64,000 nt of DNA from Carnegiea gigantea (taxonomy: Eukaryota > Streptophyta > Magnoliopsida > Caryophyllales > Cactaceae): positions 124,001 through 188,000 of the forward strand of contig JAKOGI010000832.1 of the NCBI GenBank assembly GCA_029747015.1, in the 5' to 3' direction. Of this stretch, positions 33,048-43,819 are shown in pieces; positions within the stretch are counted from its first letter, which is position 1; every line of letters begins with the position of its first letter. The notes under the pieces are model-generated. The model saw only the letters and a program-made list of their open reading frames with translations, was not told where the DNA came from and ran no database searches. A program made the position numbers and the translations under genes.

Positions 33048-33060
33048 GGCTCTGATACCA
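33048..33060 (-). other. Primer-binding site (initiator Met tRNA) of the Copia element
   Basis: Minus strand TGGTATCAGAGCC, four bases from the presumed LTR end. Confidence 0.82.
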
Positions 33061-33064
33061 CTAT

Positions 33065-33330
33065 TGGAAGTTTAGGACATACCTTAGTGCAGAAGTATAG
33101 GATCTCATTACTCGGTGATTGCCAACGAATTGTTGAATCAGATTGATGGTGGCTACTACCGTCACCATAAAGCGTCACACGCTAAACCCAATCCCTAAGT
33201 GATGGCGGGATTACCATGAAAGAGTGCACAGAGAGGTGGAGAGAGATTAACACTTTTTGTTATAGTCTCTTAAACCCATAATCAGCTCCTTTTAATCTGC
33301 CGCTTTACCACTAGATTTTCTTTTTTTTTT
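33065..33330 (-). repeat. Copia 5' LTR, inner part
   Basis: The LTR must begin next to the primer site at about 33,065. No second copy is visible in the window, so its length cannot be measured. The stretch up to the T-run at 33,317 is a plausible R-U5 region. Confidence 0.5.
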
Positions 33331-33731
33331 TTTTCAAATTACTCTACATGATTCAAGCCTTGTATAATCAACTCTAAGAGCTTCAAATTATAATTGCTGC
33401 AAGATTGAACATAATCTTGATCGCCCTTCTATATCAAAAAATTCATATGATTTTTGCCAACTTGTGTAAAATTTATGATAACAATAACAACAATAATGAT
33501 AAGAATAAAATAACAACAACAGCAACAATGGTAAAATAACAATAACGACGGCGATGACAATAATAATATTGAACGACATTCATATCCTTCTTTATGATTT
33601 TGTATTCATTAGCTTAACTAATAGCTAGTTTAATCGAACATAGTTTCTTTAATCCACTATTAAAAATAGCTATCCACTAATAAATAAAATACAATAATCC
33701 ATGTCTTATGGCAAAAATTATTGGTCTGTAG
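33331..33731. other. AT-rich spacer with AAC/AAT-rich tract
   Basis: 33,478-33,570 is a degenerate trinucleotide-like run (AACAATAATGATAAC...). I see nothing else. Confidence 0.5.
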
Positions 33732-34847
33732 CAGGGGTGGATTTATACACAAGTTAGGGGTGTCCATGGACACCCCTAACCTTTAAAAAAAAAAAAAAAT
33801 CCCTTATAAGGCCGTTTAAGTGGTCTGACAATATTAAAGTGCAGACACCCTTAAAAAAAGGCCCCAAAAAAACGCATTAGGTTGGTGGACACTCCCTAGT
33901 GCTGGACTGAACCCTCGGTCTAATTTTAGCATAAATTTTCATTCTTTTTTTGTTTTTTAAAAAATACAATCAGTGAAGGGCTGAAGGCAGATTCTGGCAG
34001 AATGCTATTTCTTGACATTTCTTCTCAGCCCTTCCTCCCACTCCCTCTCCTCCATGGCTCCACATTCCACCCCCTATTCGCCAATATTAGTGACAACCAT
34101 CCCTACTCAGCAATGCCTACCAGCCACAACAGCCACTGTGCCCAACAACCACCATTTCCTCATGCCGCACCCGGCCTCATCCCCTGCCATGCCTAGCCTA
34201 GACGTAGGTTAGGGTTTTGAACCTTTAGATTTCTTTTTGCATGAATTACTTGTAATTGCTCGCTTATTATCTCATGTTATGTAGATGGATGTTGTTGAAT
34301 GAAATTATTTGGTTATTGGATTGGTTAATGATTGTTATCACTCATGTGAAATTCACAATGTGAATATGTTTTATGCTCTTGTAAAGTTATAATTGTTAAA
34401 TTTAGTGATTCACACTTGACATTTGGCAAATCTTTATGTTGTTGTGTATCTATGAAGTTTGAAAAATTGGAAGAACTTGTGAGGATTCTTGTTTAATACC
34501 CACTTTTTCTTGCACTCTGTTTCAATGCTACCCCACATTTTCATGTTGCTGAAGTTTAAGTTAATATCTAATTAGCTATTATCGAATAGCTAGGTTGCTT
34601 CGAAATCGAATGTGTGATCAGCTTTTGAATGATTGTTTGGTTTGTTATGTAGAGAAAGGTGTATTTGACTCAATTTCTAATGATTCTATCATGTATTGAT
34701 TCCAAAGCATGAAAAACGCTAAAGGACAATTTAATAGTATACTATTGTAATATTTCATATATTATTTGAACTTTACTTTTTTGGTACATATGGTGATGAA
34801 TGTTTGTAGGTGAGCACCCATAATTCAAAAGTCTAGATCTGCCATTG
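33732..34847. mobile_element. Possible hAT-like non-autonomous transposon
   Basis: The left end starts CAGGGGTGGATTTA and the right end, read inward, CAATGGCAGATCTA, 10 of 14 matching. Both are followed by GGGTG-containing subterminal sequence (TTAGGGGTGTCC and TTATGGGTGCTC). CAGGGGCGGATC-type ends are common in plant hAT elements. No transposase is visible. The expected 8-bp target duplication (GTCTGTAG versus TTAGTAAG) is not convincing, so the copy is old or the ends are misplaced. Confidence 0.5.
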
Positions 34848-35571
34848 TTAGTAAGACAAATTTTTTCTTCCAATGGCCTGAGTGACTAAATGTAATAACC
34901 TTAAGGGTTTTTATCAGCATTATTTATGCAACAATTCTTTTCTAATCACTAATCATTAACATGTGAACATTTTCTCTTCCATTTAGGTTCTTATTTATCA
35001 TTTAAAATTTTGTTACCATTGGGTATCTGTTTATCAAAGCTAAGCTACTATTAATTGCAAAGGAGCAGAATTTTATGTCCGCTCATAAATTTTCTCTCAT
35101 TAATAAGACATACTTTTGGCTTTTGAGTACTAATAATCCAATCTTTAACGGTCTTGAATGAGAATAATTTTTCATGTTTGAATCTATTGCCCTAACATGC
35201 CGACCATTGATTTTTATTTTTAAAACAATACCACCATGTAAATTCTATGTGTAGATGGTGTATTTCTTACACTTTTTTCAAAGCTAACATTCATCTGTGA
35301 TAAATAGGACTATCATCTCACTGCTTGCAAAATTTTAGGGGTATCTACTTTACTTGCAGCAAATTAGGCATATACACTTTTTACTAATTTGAGATGTGAT
35401 AACTTAATTTTCACAAGCTAATGGTGTATTTATCTGATGGTTTCTAGCACCATAATTCACCAATAGATAAGCTATATCTTTTTATTAGATCCAAAAGCTA
35501 AAGTGTTTTTGACTTGAAGTTTGTATGTTAAACATAAACAGTCGAAAGGTTTCCGTGGGACATGTCAGATG

Positions 35572-35855
35572 CTAATTTTAACAGTTGCATTATTTTCGTG
35601 GAAATCTCCAATAGATGCAATTATTGACATTCAAGTATTTTAATTTATGTCAATAAAATGTCTGAATTACTTACTTATTTTTCGATTTCAGCGTAATAGT
35701 AGAATAGTTTTTACTAATTTTAATAGTTGTATTATTTTCGTCCAAATCTCCAAAAGGTGAACTTATTGACATTCATTTTTTTAATTTATGCTAATAAAAT
35801 GTCTCAATTACTTGCTTTCTGATTTCAACTAATATTCGAGTAGTTTAGTAGAAAA
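35572..35855. repeat. Tandem duplication, 142-bp period
   Basis: CTAATTTTAACAGTTGCATT at 35,572 recurs as CTAATTTTAATAGTTGTATT at 35,714. Both are followed by ATTTTCG, AAATCTCCAA, TATTGACATTCA and AATAAAATGTCT in the same order. Confidence 0.75.
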
Positions 35856-36114
35856 ATTAGATGTCATATGTAGACATTTGTATTTTGTAATCAATCATAA
35901 CTTTCATTTTAATAGAATTATAACAAAGGATGGTTTTATCTCTTTTGCACTTCCAATTTATTTGGTGTCGATAGTACAAAATATAGCTCACATTTTAGTT
36001 GATGAAGCAAACAGTACATGGGATGATCGGAAAGTCGTATTTTTCAACCGTCGTAGTTAAGAACACACGTAGTGCCACTATAGACCCTATTCTTTTCGTA
36101 GGTATACTGCAGTT

Positions 36115-36400
36115 GTGGAATGGAAATGAATGGAATGGATTGGGAAAAAGCAGATGGAGTGGGTAGAAGCGGTTTGTTCTACACAAGAGTGAAAAGGAAT
36201 GAAATAGAGTAGTAAAGAAGGAAGGAATAGAATGAAGTGACAAGAATTGAAATGGAGTGTGGGAAGTAGTGGGATGGAGTGGGAGGGAATGGAAGAGAGT
36301 GAAAAGGAGTGGGTTGGAATAGGAAGGAGTGAGAATGAGTGGTATTTATTTTAAGTAGTGCGAGTGAGTGGGAATGAGTCGAAATGAGTGGAGGCCATAA
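36115..36400. repeat. Purine-rich GGAATGGA-like simple repeat block
   Basis: Nearly pyrimidine-poor on the plus strand, with many imperfect GGAATG/GGAGTG units (for example GGAATGGAAATGAATGGAA and GAGTGGGAATGAGT). The minus-strand open frames through it are artefacts of composition. Confidence 0.7.
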
Positions 36401-36589
36401 ATTTACCCACAAAAAGAGCAGGATCATAGTTTGGTTTTGATTAAGCACTTAAATTGACCTTAAGTAAGCAAAATTCACTATAAAAACTCTTAATCTATCA
36501 TTTTTTTAATTTGGTTTTTTAGCCCATCAATGAAAAAATTGAAACATTGAGTATGAACTTATGAGACAGCACATGAACTCTATGTATAG

Positions 36590-37492
36590 TATGATATCTT
36601 CAAAGCAGGTAAGAAAAGATATTAAGATAGATTTTATCTTAATCTTATCAATATTCTAGAAATATTTAGCTTTCTAATTCTTGGTAGGACTGATTTTATT
36701 TCTTAGGCCCCAAGTTAGGATTAGGCATGTAATTAAGTGCATAAGCCGTGTATGTATTTAATGATTTAAGGGTCTTGCAATGAGGAGGTAGAGAAATAGG
36801 GTGCATTAACACCATTCAATCTAACATCAAATATTGGTTCACCTACATTGTATCAGACCCCTGAGGTTTTCCCAAAAATTCCAAACCCTAGTTCTAAAAA
36901 CAACCATGATAGGTAAAAAGTTCATAATTAAAATCACTCTTCATACTTTTTACATCTCTCAGAGGGACCTTGAGTGTTAATCGCAGCGTGGTTTTCGATG
37001 CAAAAAACTATGACTCATAGAAGAAAGCGGTTAGAAGAACTCTCAAGGCTAAGAAAAATTAGGGTTTATTGAAGGCACCTTAAAGCAACCAATAACAAGA
37101 GAAGAAGATGAACCAATGGAGTTGCAAGCTTGGGAATGGAAAACTCTATAATTTGCTTCTGGATATTCAATTTTATCGACTTGAAGCTTTGAATGAGTAT
37201 TACATACATTAAGAAGACAGAGCTTATGTGGAAAACCTAAAGAAATGCTACGCGGTTTCTAATGTCCCAAACATACACCAACTCAAGACTAATTTAGCCG
37301 GTGCAAGCAAGGAGGATTAGAAGTTGTAAAATTTTATTCAATGCTTATGGTGCTATGGAGTGAATTAGAGAATCAGGTGAGGTTTGTAGTTGCACTTGCA
37401 ACAAGTGTGAATGTGGTGTAGGTGAAAAGCTTATGAAGATGGTGGATGAAGAAAATGCTATCAATTTACAATGCATTTGCATGATGAAGTTT
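36590..37492 (+). mobile_element. Copia fragment: LTR end, primer site, gag
   Basis: A sense-strand Copia remnant. A probable LTR tail ends at 36,847 (CCTACA). It is followed by TTGTATCAGACCC at 36,848-36,860, a degenerate initiator-Met primer site (consensus TGGTATCAGAGCC), and then a decayed gag. The LTR start near 36,590 is a guess. The Tat element begins inside the gag at 37,493. Confidence 0.62.
36920..37492 (+). pseudogene. Copia gag fragment
   Basis: Across shifting frames the plus strand shows AYVENLKKCYAVSNVPNIHQ, where the family has D-L-W-x-x-L-x-x-R-Y-x-x-S-N-x-P-R-I-x-x-L. It then shows KQGGLEVVKFYSMLMVLWSE followed by LENQ (family QGxxSVxxYYTxLxxLWxEL), and a Cys-rich CNKCECG-like stretch. 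This is the Retrotran_gag/UBN2-type capsid of plant Copia elements. Several stops interrupt it. It is cut at 37,492 by the Tat 5' LTR, and its continuation is not found beyond the Tat 3' end. Confidence 0.68.
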
Positions 37493-39012
37493 TGTAACGC
37501 CTAAAATGACATTTTATTTTTATAGCCGGATGATGAAATTTATTGTCCAGTTTGAATGCTTAAGGGCCCAACGCAATAGAAGCTAGAAAATAAATAGAAG
37601 GAAAATAGAGACAGATCAAAGCCGCCAGAAGAACTAGCCTAATAAGCCAGTCTCTACGATAACCTGGTTGGGTTGTCCAGGACAAGAGCCCGCCTAGGTT
37701 CTTGTTCTGTTTCTGGGTGAAACCTATTCTGATTAGGCTAAATCACATAGACCTTAACTCAAACTAGACTTTTGTGCCTAATTAATTAATATATGTTAAT
37801 TAATTAGAGTTTCAGCCTACCAAGATAGTTTGATTTAGATGAAACTTAATTGAAACAGGATTACGTCTCCCTTTCCTAGGCTGATTCATGCAGTCTCCTC
37901 AACAGCTAAGCGAGGGGGCTGACCCCTTGGTTGGGGGACGACAAAAACCATTGAGAGTGGCACAAAGATCGAAAAAAGAGAGCGATTTAGAATGCCCTTT
38001 TCTAAAAGAGAGAAAGAGTGTGTGTTAGGCGAGGGAAATCACATCAGTTCCATAAAGCGTTGTCTGTTTGTTCCCAAAGGATTTAGGTACGGTTATCCTA
38101 AGGGCACATTTTATAACCATTCTCTCCCATTATCTTTACTACTTTTCATAAAATTTAGTTGATAGTGGTTTGGCAAAGATGTAGCCTTTTAAGTTAGTCT
38201 TATCCCTGCCCGCTGCAATAGTTTGAATAATTTTACCTATTGCTTATTTCGAATGACATTGTCCCTTGACTATATCAATGATTCTAACCTGTTGCATGAA
38301 TGCATATTAGTATAATTAAGCTTTAATTTCTCATGTTCATTAGTAGAGGGCATTAGTGATGACGGATATTGATAGGGTACACCCCATCACATCACCGTAC
38401 CACGCCCCCGAATTTAGAACCTCGGTTCAAAACTAAGGAGTCAAGATGGTCCCCACTATACGGATTGCTTGGGGCCTTTCGAAAACCCTTTCGAAGCAGG
38501 TTCAATTTGTCCCTTCGGTATTCCTTCGATTTCCCTATCAGTATGGGCTACTTCGAAAGGTGGTATGGTTTGTAAGTTTTCCTAAAAGTCACTAGCGACT
38601 CTGTTAGTAAAAAGATTAATGCTTTTTTTTTTTCACTTTTTCATTTGGCATCTGCTCCTGCATTGCTAAATTGGAGAAAATAGATTTAGACCATATCAGT
38701 GGAAAATGCTTGGACTAGAAGTAAGGTTCTCATTTGACCCAAGAAACCGATCGAGTTCCGGAATCAGACCTGCACCTAGATTCTGGGTTAAGCTGACGGA
38801 ACTGCTAGAACCTAATCCAGTAGAATTACACTTGGCCTTGCCCTGGGAACTTGGTCGGGTTCCTTGGCCAAGCGTAAGTCCCAACTTCCTTTAATTTTGA
38901 AAGTGCAGGTCTGCATTGGTGTGTTATGTCAAAATAAAATAAAAAACATAATAAATTTGATTTCTAGAAAGATATAAAGCAACTAGCACTACATAATCCT
39001 AATTATCATACA
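37493..39012 (+). repeat. 5' LTR of the Tat element
   Basis: About 1,520 bp, starting TGTAACGCCTAAAATG and ending just before the primer site. It pairs with 51,944-53,415 along its length. The 3' LTR has TATAAATA at 52,372-52,379; here the equivalent place reads AGCTAAGCGAGGG, so the TATA box is lost. GGAACC/GGGTTCC palindromic units lie at 37,661, 37,688, 38,743 and 38,845. Confidence 0.9.
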
Positions 39013-39013
39013 G

Positions 39014-39031
39014 TGGCAACTCTACTAGAAA
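39014..39031 (+). other. Primer-binding site (Arg tRNA type)
   Basis: TGGCAACTCTACTAGAAA, close to the Tat/Ogre primer site TGGCGACTCTGCTGGGGA. Confidence 0.82.
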
Positions 39032-40170
39032 CATTTTTTAGGAGAGCAAGATTTGAATTTTAATATGGGAAATTATCTTAATTATGCTTACATTAGACAT
39101 TTAAACTAGACGACACTACCTATTGCGGAGCAAAAGTGTCTCTAGGCAAAACACTCATTCTACCCCTCAGCAAAGTGGCTGGTCACTCGATGGGTCCATT
39201 TAGACTTTCGCCTGAGCATGCAATTGCTTCAACCACTCACGACATACTTTTCATGTCATGACTCGGGAAAGCAACCAAAGCATTATAGTCATACCATGCA
39301 CCACATGGATGGCGTTTGAAGCATTGGATCATGGGAGGACTGCTCAAAACATACCTAAAACCTTTGTAATATAGAACTCTTTTTTAGGTTGGAACTCATG
39401 TGTATGATTTGGAATGCAACTTATCCTTACATGATTTAACTTCTTTGGCCCTATGGACTATGAATTGATACTATGAGTCTTAGAAGAGTGCAAATTAGGG
39501 GGAAAAAAACTGAGTTTAGGAATTGGAACCAAAAAGCTTTCTTAACCAATTGAATGAAGTATTAGTATTTTTTGGTCAAAAACAGAAAAGGGCAATCCCG
39601 ATCAGGATTGTTACAAAAAAAGGATGAATTAGTCATCTGTATCTAGGAGTAGAATGGAGTTCATATTCATGTCAAGCCTAGAACCCAGCCAGGATCCATT
39701 AGGGTCCAGCTAGCAAAGTCTACTAATTAGGTCACATGTATACTAGTCCAGTAAAAAGGGAGAATAAAAAAGGGTAAGTTTTGGGCCTAGTTAGAACCCA
39801 ACCAGAATCTAATTGTGAAGCCAGGATATGTCTCTATCCCTTTAGGGTCTGCATTCATGCCATAAAGATGAATTCTGGTCTCTTGGTCTTAGAGTTAGAT
39901 CCTTAAGTTAGCATGAATCATATAGGGTCATTAATAAAAAGCATCCATACCAGCTAATGCCGAGTACTTTACATTGTCAACCAGGATAGGGAAGGCAAAG
40001 AAAGTGTATGAGCGAAGTTCACAGATCTGGAGACTTCTATCGTGAGAATAATTAGAGGAAACTCCATCTACTGGGTCAAGGACAAAGTTTAAGTCCAAGT
40101 CTAACACAAAACCAATTCCAATGGCTGGAAATAGTAGTAAATAGCTAAAATCCTGAAGACGTTACAAAAG
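39032..40170 (+). other. Tat untranslated leader
   Basis: No conserved protein. It contains two more palindromic GAACCCA(G/A)CCAG units at 39,681 and 39,794. Confidence 0.55.
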
Positions 40171-40629
40171 ATGCAGGCTAGGATGGATGAAAGTGATAAC
40201 AGGATAGAGATAATGGCCGTTGCTTTCCAGGACCATAGTAAAGAACCTCAAGGCAAAGAAGCCTACAATGAGGAAGAAGGGGAAGATAAGAGGGAAAACC
40301 TAGAGGCTGTAAAAAAGGAAGAAGAGGAGGGAAAAACTGCTCCTTCCATGGACTCGCGATTCGATCATATAGAACAACTACTGAAAGAATCCTTTATGTT
40401 TAATAATTACTTTAATGATTATATAGGATTCACTACCATCCTGAAAGGAAAATTTCCTCCTAAGTTCACTAACCTAGATATAAAATTCCATGGAATTGAT
40501 AACCTAATCGTCATGGAAGGGACTTTTTTAGTGCTATCATCCCGAAAAGGTCTAGTAATCCTCAATTTCATGGATGGGTCTACTGGATACTTTCCGAGAT
40601 TAGCATTAGGTCAAAGAGCACAAGCATAG
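40171..40629 (+). pseudogene. Tat gag, N-terminal part
   Basis: A 152-residue open frame: an acidic, Lys-rich segment (residues 25-60) followed by SMDSRFDHIEQLLKESFMF and ILKGKFPPKFTNLDIKFHGI. This resembles the region just before the capsid domain in Tat gag proteins (x-x-x-P-K-F-x-x-P-x-x-x-x-Y-D-G-x-x-D-P). The frame then leaves the family pattern, and the main capsid domain is missing or unreadable. Gag would build the particle. The start codon at 40,171 is simply the first Met of the open frame; the real start may lie upstream. Confidence 0.6.
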
Positions 40630-41349
40630 ACCACCTTTCCCTTAACCCAAAAAGAAAATTATAAATTTAGGCTCAGGCACCAACGCACTTCGGAAGAAGT
40701 AATTGACGCCCGGCAAAAGAAGCAAGCACAAAAAGTGGCTAGAAAGAAAGGATATAGGAAGGACTACATCATAAGGTCATACCCACGCACTCTTAATGGA
40801 CAATTTTTATGCCAAGGCGATAATTTCTCTTTTTATGGTTTCCCTGAACCTCATTTATTAAAGGAAAGGGAATCTGGGTTCCAGAGTTAGAAGTATTCAG
40901 TGATTGCCAACTAGTAGAAGAGAGGCCCTGACCTTGAAAGGTAAAGACCAATCCACACCATATTGGATTGATCAAGCTGACAGCAACATCTTTAGTATGT
41001 TGTTTGGGCAAGAGTATTGGAAGAGGGACAATCATGCTGCTGTCTTATCCCTCGCCATGCCCAACCCAGGGTTCAACACTATTGACTTCATCATTAAAGC
41101 CAGCATGAAGAGCCACACGTAAGTAACTTGGAAGGCCAACTGAGAGGGAAAAATCTTTACTCTAGCTTTAGGAAAGTCTAGCATAGGTTTTAGGGTATAG
41201 TCTAAGAGTCAGTCTTCTATTTCTGTCTATTCTGCATTAGATGTACTCATTTCATATTTTAATAAGATGAACCCTATTGCTTACAACTCGTCATACTCTT
41301 CTCCTTTCGAATGCTTTGCTTATAATAATATGAAAATAAAGAAACTATC
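40630..41349 (+). other. Decayed gag-protease region
   Basis: Fragments such as KKQAQKVARKKG and HAAVLSLAMPNPGF are present, but no zinc knuckle or protease active site can be read. Much of gag and protease appears deleted. Confidence 0.45.
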
Positions 41350-42500
41350 CTAAAAGAACCAGTTGAAACAGTGGAAGATCATAGAAATCCAACTTCCATA
41401 ATAAAGGATACTATCATAATTAACTTAGGAACAACTGAAGAACCACAAGTAATTAAAATAGGGCATTCCTTAACTCTCCAATAGCAGGAAGAATTTATTT
41501 CACTCCTAAGGGAATTCATAGACGTGTTCGCTGGTCTTACAAAGGGATGCTAGGCATGGATTGGCATATTACTAAACATAAGATTCCTCTCTATCTAGAT
41601 GCTTAACCAATAAAGTAGAAACTCCGTAGAATGAAGCCGGAATGGGCTCTAAATATATAGGAAGAGGTCTAAAAATAGTTGGATGCTGGCTTCCTTAGAG
41701 TTACATAGTACCCTTAATTGGTAGCTAATTTAGTCCCAGTTCCTAGAAAGATGGAAATGTACGAATATGCATAGACTTTAGAGACCTTAACCAGGTAAGT
41801 CCAAAAGATGATTTTCCCTTTGCCACATATAGATGTTCTGGTTGACAATAGCACTAGTCATGCTCTTATGTTATTCAAGGATGGGTACGTTGGACACAAT
41901 GATATCAAAATGGCTGAGGAAAATATGTAAAAGACTACCTTCATTACCCCTTGGGGAATCTACTCCTACAACGCGATGCCATTTAGGCTGAAAGAAAGCC
42001 TAGGTAACCTATTAAAGGACTTCCGCTACCTATTGCATGACTTGATTATAAAATCTAAAGAAAGAGCAGGGCACATCCCCACACTATGAAGTTTCTTTTT
42101 GAGACTGAGGAAATATAGGATGCGTTTGAATCCATTGTGCATTTGGGGTCACCTCTGGAAGCCTGATAGGATATTAAGAGGAATTGCGGTTGATCCCTCG
42201 AGAATCAAAGTCATCCAAGAGAGATAACCTCCCAAGACAGAAAAGGAAATATAAGGATTCCTAAGGCGCCTATAAAGCCGGTTCATATCCAGATTAACCA
42301 TGGTATGTGAGCCCATTTTTAGGAAATTAAAGAAAGGGGTCAAGCCACAATGAGATTAGGAGTGTCAAGAAGCATCCGATAAGATCAAGGAATGCTGCTC
42401 TTACCCACCAATGTTGGTTCCTCCGCAACTAGGCATTTCTCTCACCCTATAGCTCACAACCACTGCAACAGCAATGGGCACCATGCTGGTATAGAAGATT
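41350..42500 (+). pseudogene. Tat reverse transcriptase
   Basis: The translation runs PVETVEDHRNP..., EEFISLLREFIDVFAGLTKG, KLRRMKPEWAL, LDAGFLRVT and LVANLVPVPRKM. It then shows DFPFATYRCSG in one frame and LPHIDVLVDN in the next, followed by TTFITPWGIYSYNAMPFRLK. All correspond to the Tat RT in order. At about 42,031 the YVDDMI(V)KSK catalytic box reads LLHDLIIKSK, losing the first Asp. Then come GIAVDPSRIKVIQER and PPKTEKEI-stop-GFLRRL. At least eight stops and several frame changes are present. Confidence 0.88.
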
Positions 42501-42556
42501 GAGAGGGAAGAAAGTGTAGTCCATTACTTGAGTAAGAAATTCCTTAACTATGAAAC

Positions 42557-42892
42557 TTGGTATTCTCCATTAGAAAAACTACCCTTGCCTTAGTATGGGC
42601 ACCTAAGAAGCTTAGACATTATTGTATGTTGACCTATACCCATACAGTACATGTGGTAGCACCCATGCACCCCATAAAATACTTACTACAGCAACAAGTG
42701 ATCAACGGAAAGGTGGCTAGGTGGATGGTTTTGTTTTCGAAATTCGAGCTCCACTACCTTCCACAGAAATCAATTAAGGGAAGTTTTGTGCCCAACTCCT
42801 TAGCAGATTTGCTAACAAAAGATCAAGGAGAAGAAACCTTCGATTTTCCTAATGAAGGGATTTGGAGCGAGCATCCTCCTTATATCCCCTAA
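42557..42892 (+). pseudogene. Tat RNase H (first copy)
   Basis: A 111-residue open frame: FSIRKTTLALVWAPKKLRHY, then HVVAPMHPIKYLLQQQVING, KVARWMVLFSKFELHYLPQK and SIKGSFVPNSLADLL. It matches the second half of the RNase H directly after Tat RT (x-x-C-x-A-L-V-W-A-x-x-x-L-R-H-Y, ARWxxxLxEFDIxYxxxKAIKGxxLADxLA). The segment with the first catalytic Asp lies before it and is degraded (LTTTATAMGTML in a broken frame). It is part of the pol polyprotein. Confidence 0.85.
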
Positions 42893-43260
42893 GCGGGCGC
42901 ACACCCCAATCTCTGTCAAATTAGACTTTGACATTAATAATAATTTTGCTGAGTACGAAGCTTACATCATTGGGTTGTAGGCTACTATTGAATATGGGTA
43001 AAGAACATAAGAGTGTATGGTGAATATCATAGAGCCTGAAGGTAAGAAGTGATTCCTTAATAACATACCAAGCGCATTTGGTTGAACTCGTCAAGAACTT
43101 TAGTCATGTTATATATACCTACTTGCCTAATGAGGAGAATCAATTTGCCGATTTCTTGGTAAAGCTAGCCTAAATGATCAATATTCTAAGAGGCATCCAC
43201 TCCATGCCATTAGTAGTAGAAAGGAGGGATAAACTTACACATTGTTATGTAATAGAGGCA
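42893..43260 (+). pseudogene. Tat second (archaeal-type) RNase H
   Basis: Just after the first RNase H: SVKLDFDINNNFAEYEAYII and GL-stop-ATIEYG. This is the family's L-x-F-x-x-T-N-N-x-A-E-Y-E-A-x-x-x-G-L core with the catalytic Glu kept. After a gap it gives HLVELVKNFSHVIYTYLPNE and ENQFADFLVKLA (family x-x-x-N-x-x-A-D-x-L-A-x-L-A). A second RNase H at this place distinguishes Tat/Ogre-type elements. The middle, with the D-S motif, has been lost and stops are present. Confidence 0.82.
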
Positions 43261-43374
43261 TATCATGTCCACCTTGATGCTTGGTATTACGACATCTACC
43301 AGTAGCCAACAAAAAGGGAACACCCATCTAAATACTCCTTGAAACACAATGAGCATTGCAGATGTTAGCTTAAC

Positions 43375-43819
43375 AGTACTTTGAGGATAAAGGGAAGTTG
43401 TACAAAGAGATCGACATAGGTATTAATTTGCTTTATGTCACCCTCAAGGAGGCCCGTGAAATAATGAAAAAATTCCATGGTGAGGAATGTACATCGCACA
43501 TGAACGGTCGTATATTAGCAAAGTAGTTTTAGCAGATGCGGTACTACTAGTCCACTATGGAGGCTGATTGCCATGCATGTGCAAGAAGATGCCACAAATG
43601 TCAAGTATATGCAAACTTATAGTATTACCCACCTTCTTTCATTTCAGCATTAACTTATTAATGGCCCTGTTCAGTATGGGGAATTGATATCATTGTATGG
43701 ATAACCCCTAAGAGAACCGGAGGGTATGAATATGTGCTTGTAGCAATCGACTACTTCACAAAATGGGTGTAAGAAGCATCTTATGCCAATATCACTTTGA
43801 AACATATGGTGAAATTCAT
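43375..43819 (+). pseudogene. Tat integrase, upstream part
   Basis: The zinc-binding module is recognisable as EECTSHMNGRILAK, then MEADCHACARRCHKCQVYAN (HX-n-H-CX2C type). The core starts VWGIDIIVWITPKRTGGYEY and VLVAIDYFTKWV, with the first catalytic Asp (GID) kept, and runs to VKF. There the solo LTR begins at 43,820. Stops occur at '-AK-stop-F-stop-Q' and 'WV-stop-EA'. The integrase resumes after the solo LTR at 45,187. Confidence 0.87.

Larger units (their letters stand above)
29417..33064 (-). mobile_element. Copia element, upstream half
   Basis: Read on the minus strand from 33,064: LTR edge, primer-binding site (33,060-33,048), a 2.2-kb non-coding leader with an AT-rich tandem array, then gag, protease, GAG-pre-integrase and the integrase core, which stops at 29,417 where the Athila-like element starts. 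The other half is at 19,250-20,580. All coding segments contain stops. Confidence 0.8.
34848..36589. other. AT-rich spacer
   Basis: No gene recognised. It contains a 142-bp tandem duplication (35,572-35,855) and a purine-rich GGAATGGA-like block (36,115-36,400), listed separately. Confidence 0.5.

Noticed and set aside
33388..33579. A Val/Leu/Ile-rich minus-strand open frame as a small membrane protein.
   Set aside because: It is the translation of an AAC/AAT-rich simple repeat.
34002..34212. Two overlapping Pro/His/Ser-rich open frames as a captured gene in the hAT-like element.
   Set aside because: They are short, low in complexity and show no known domain.
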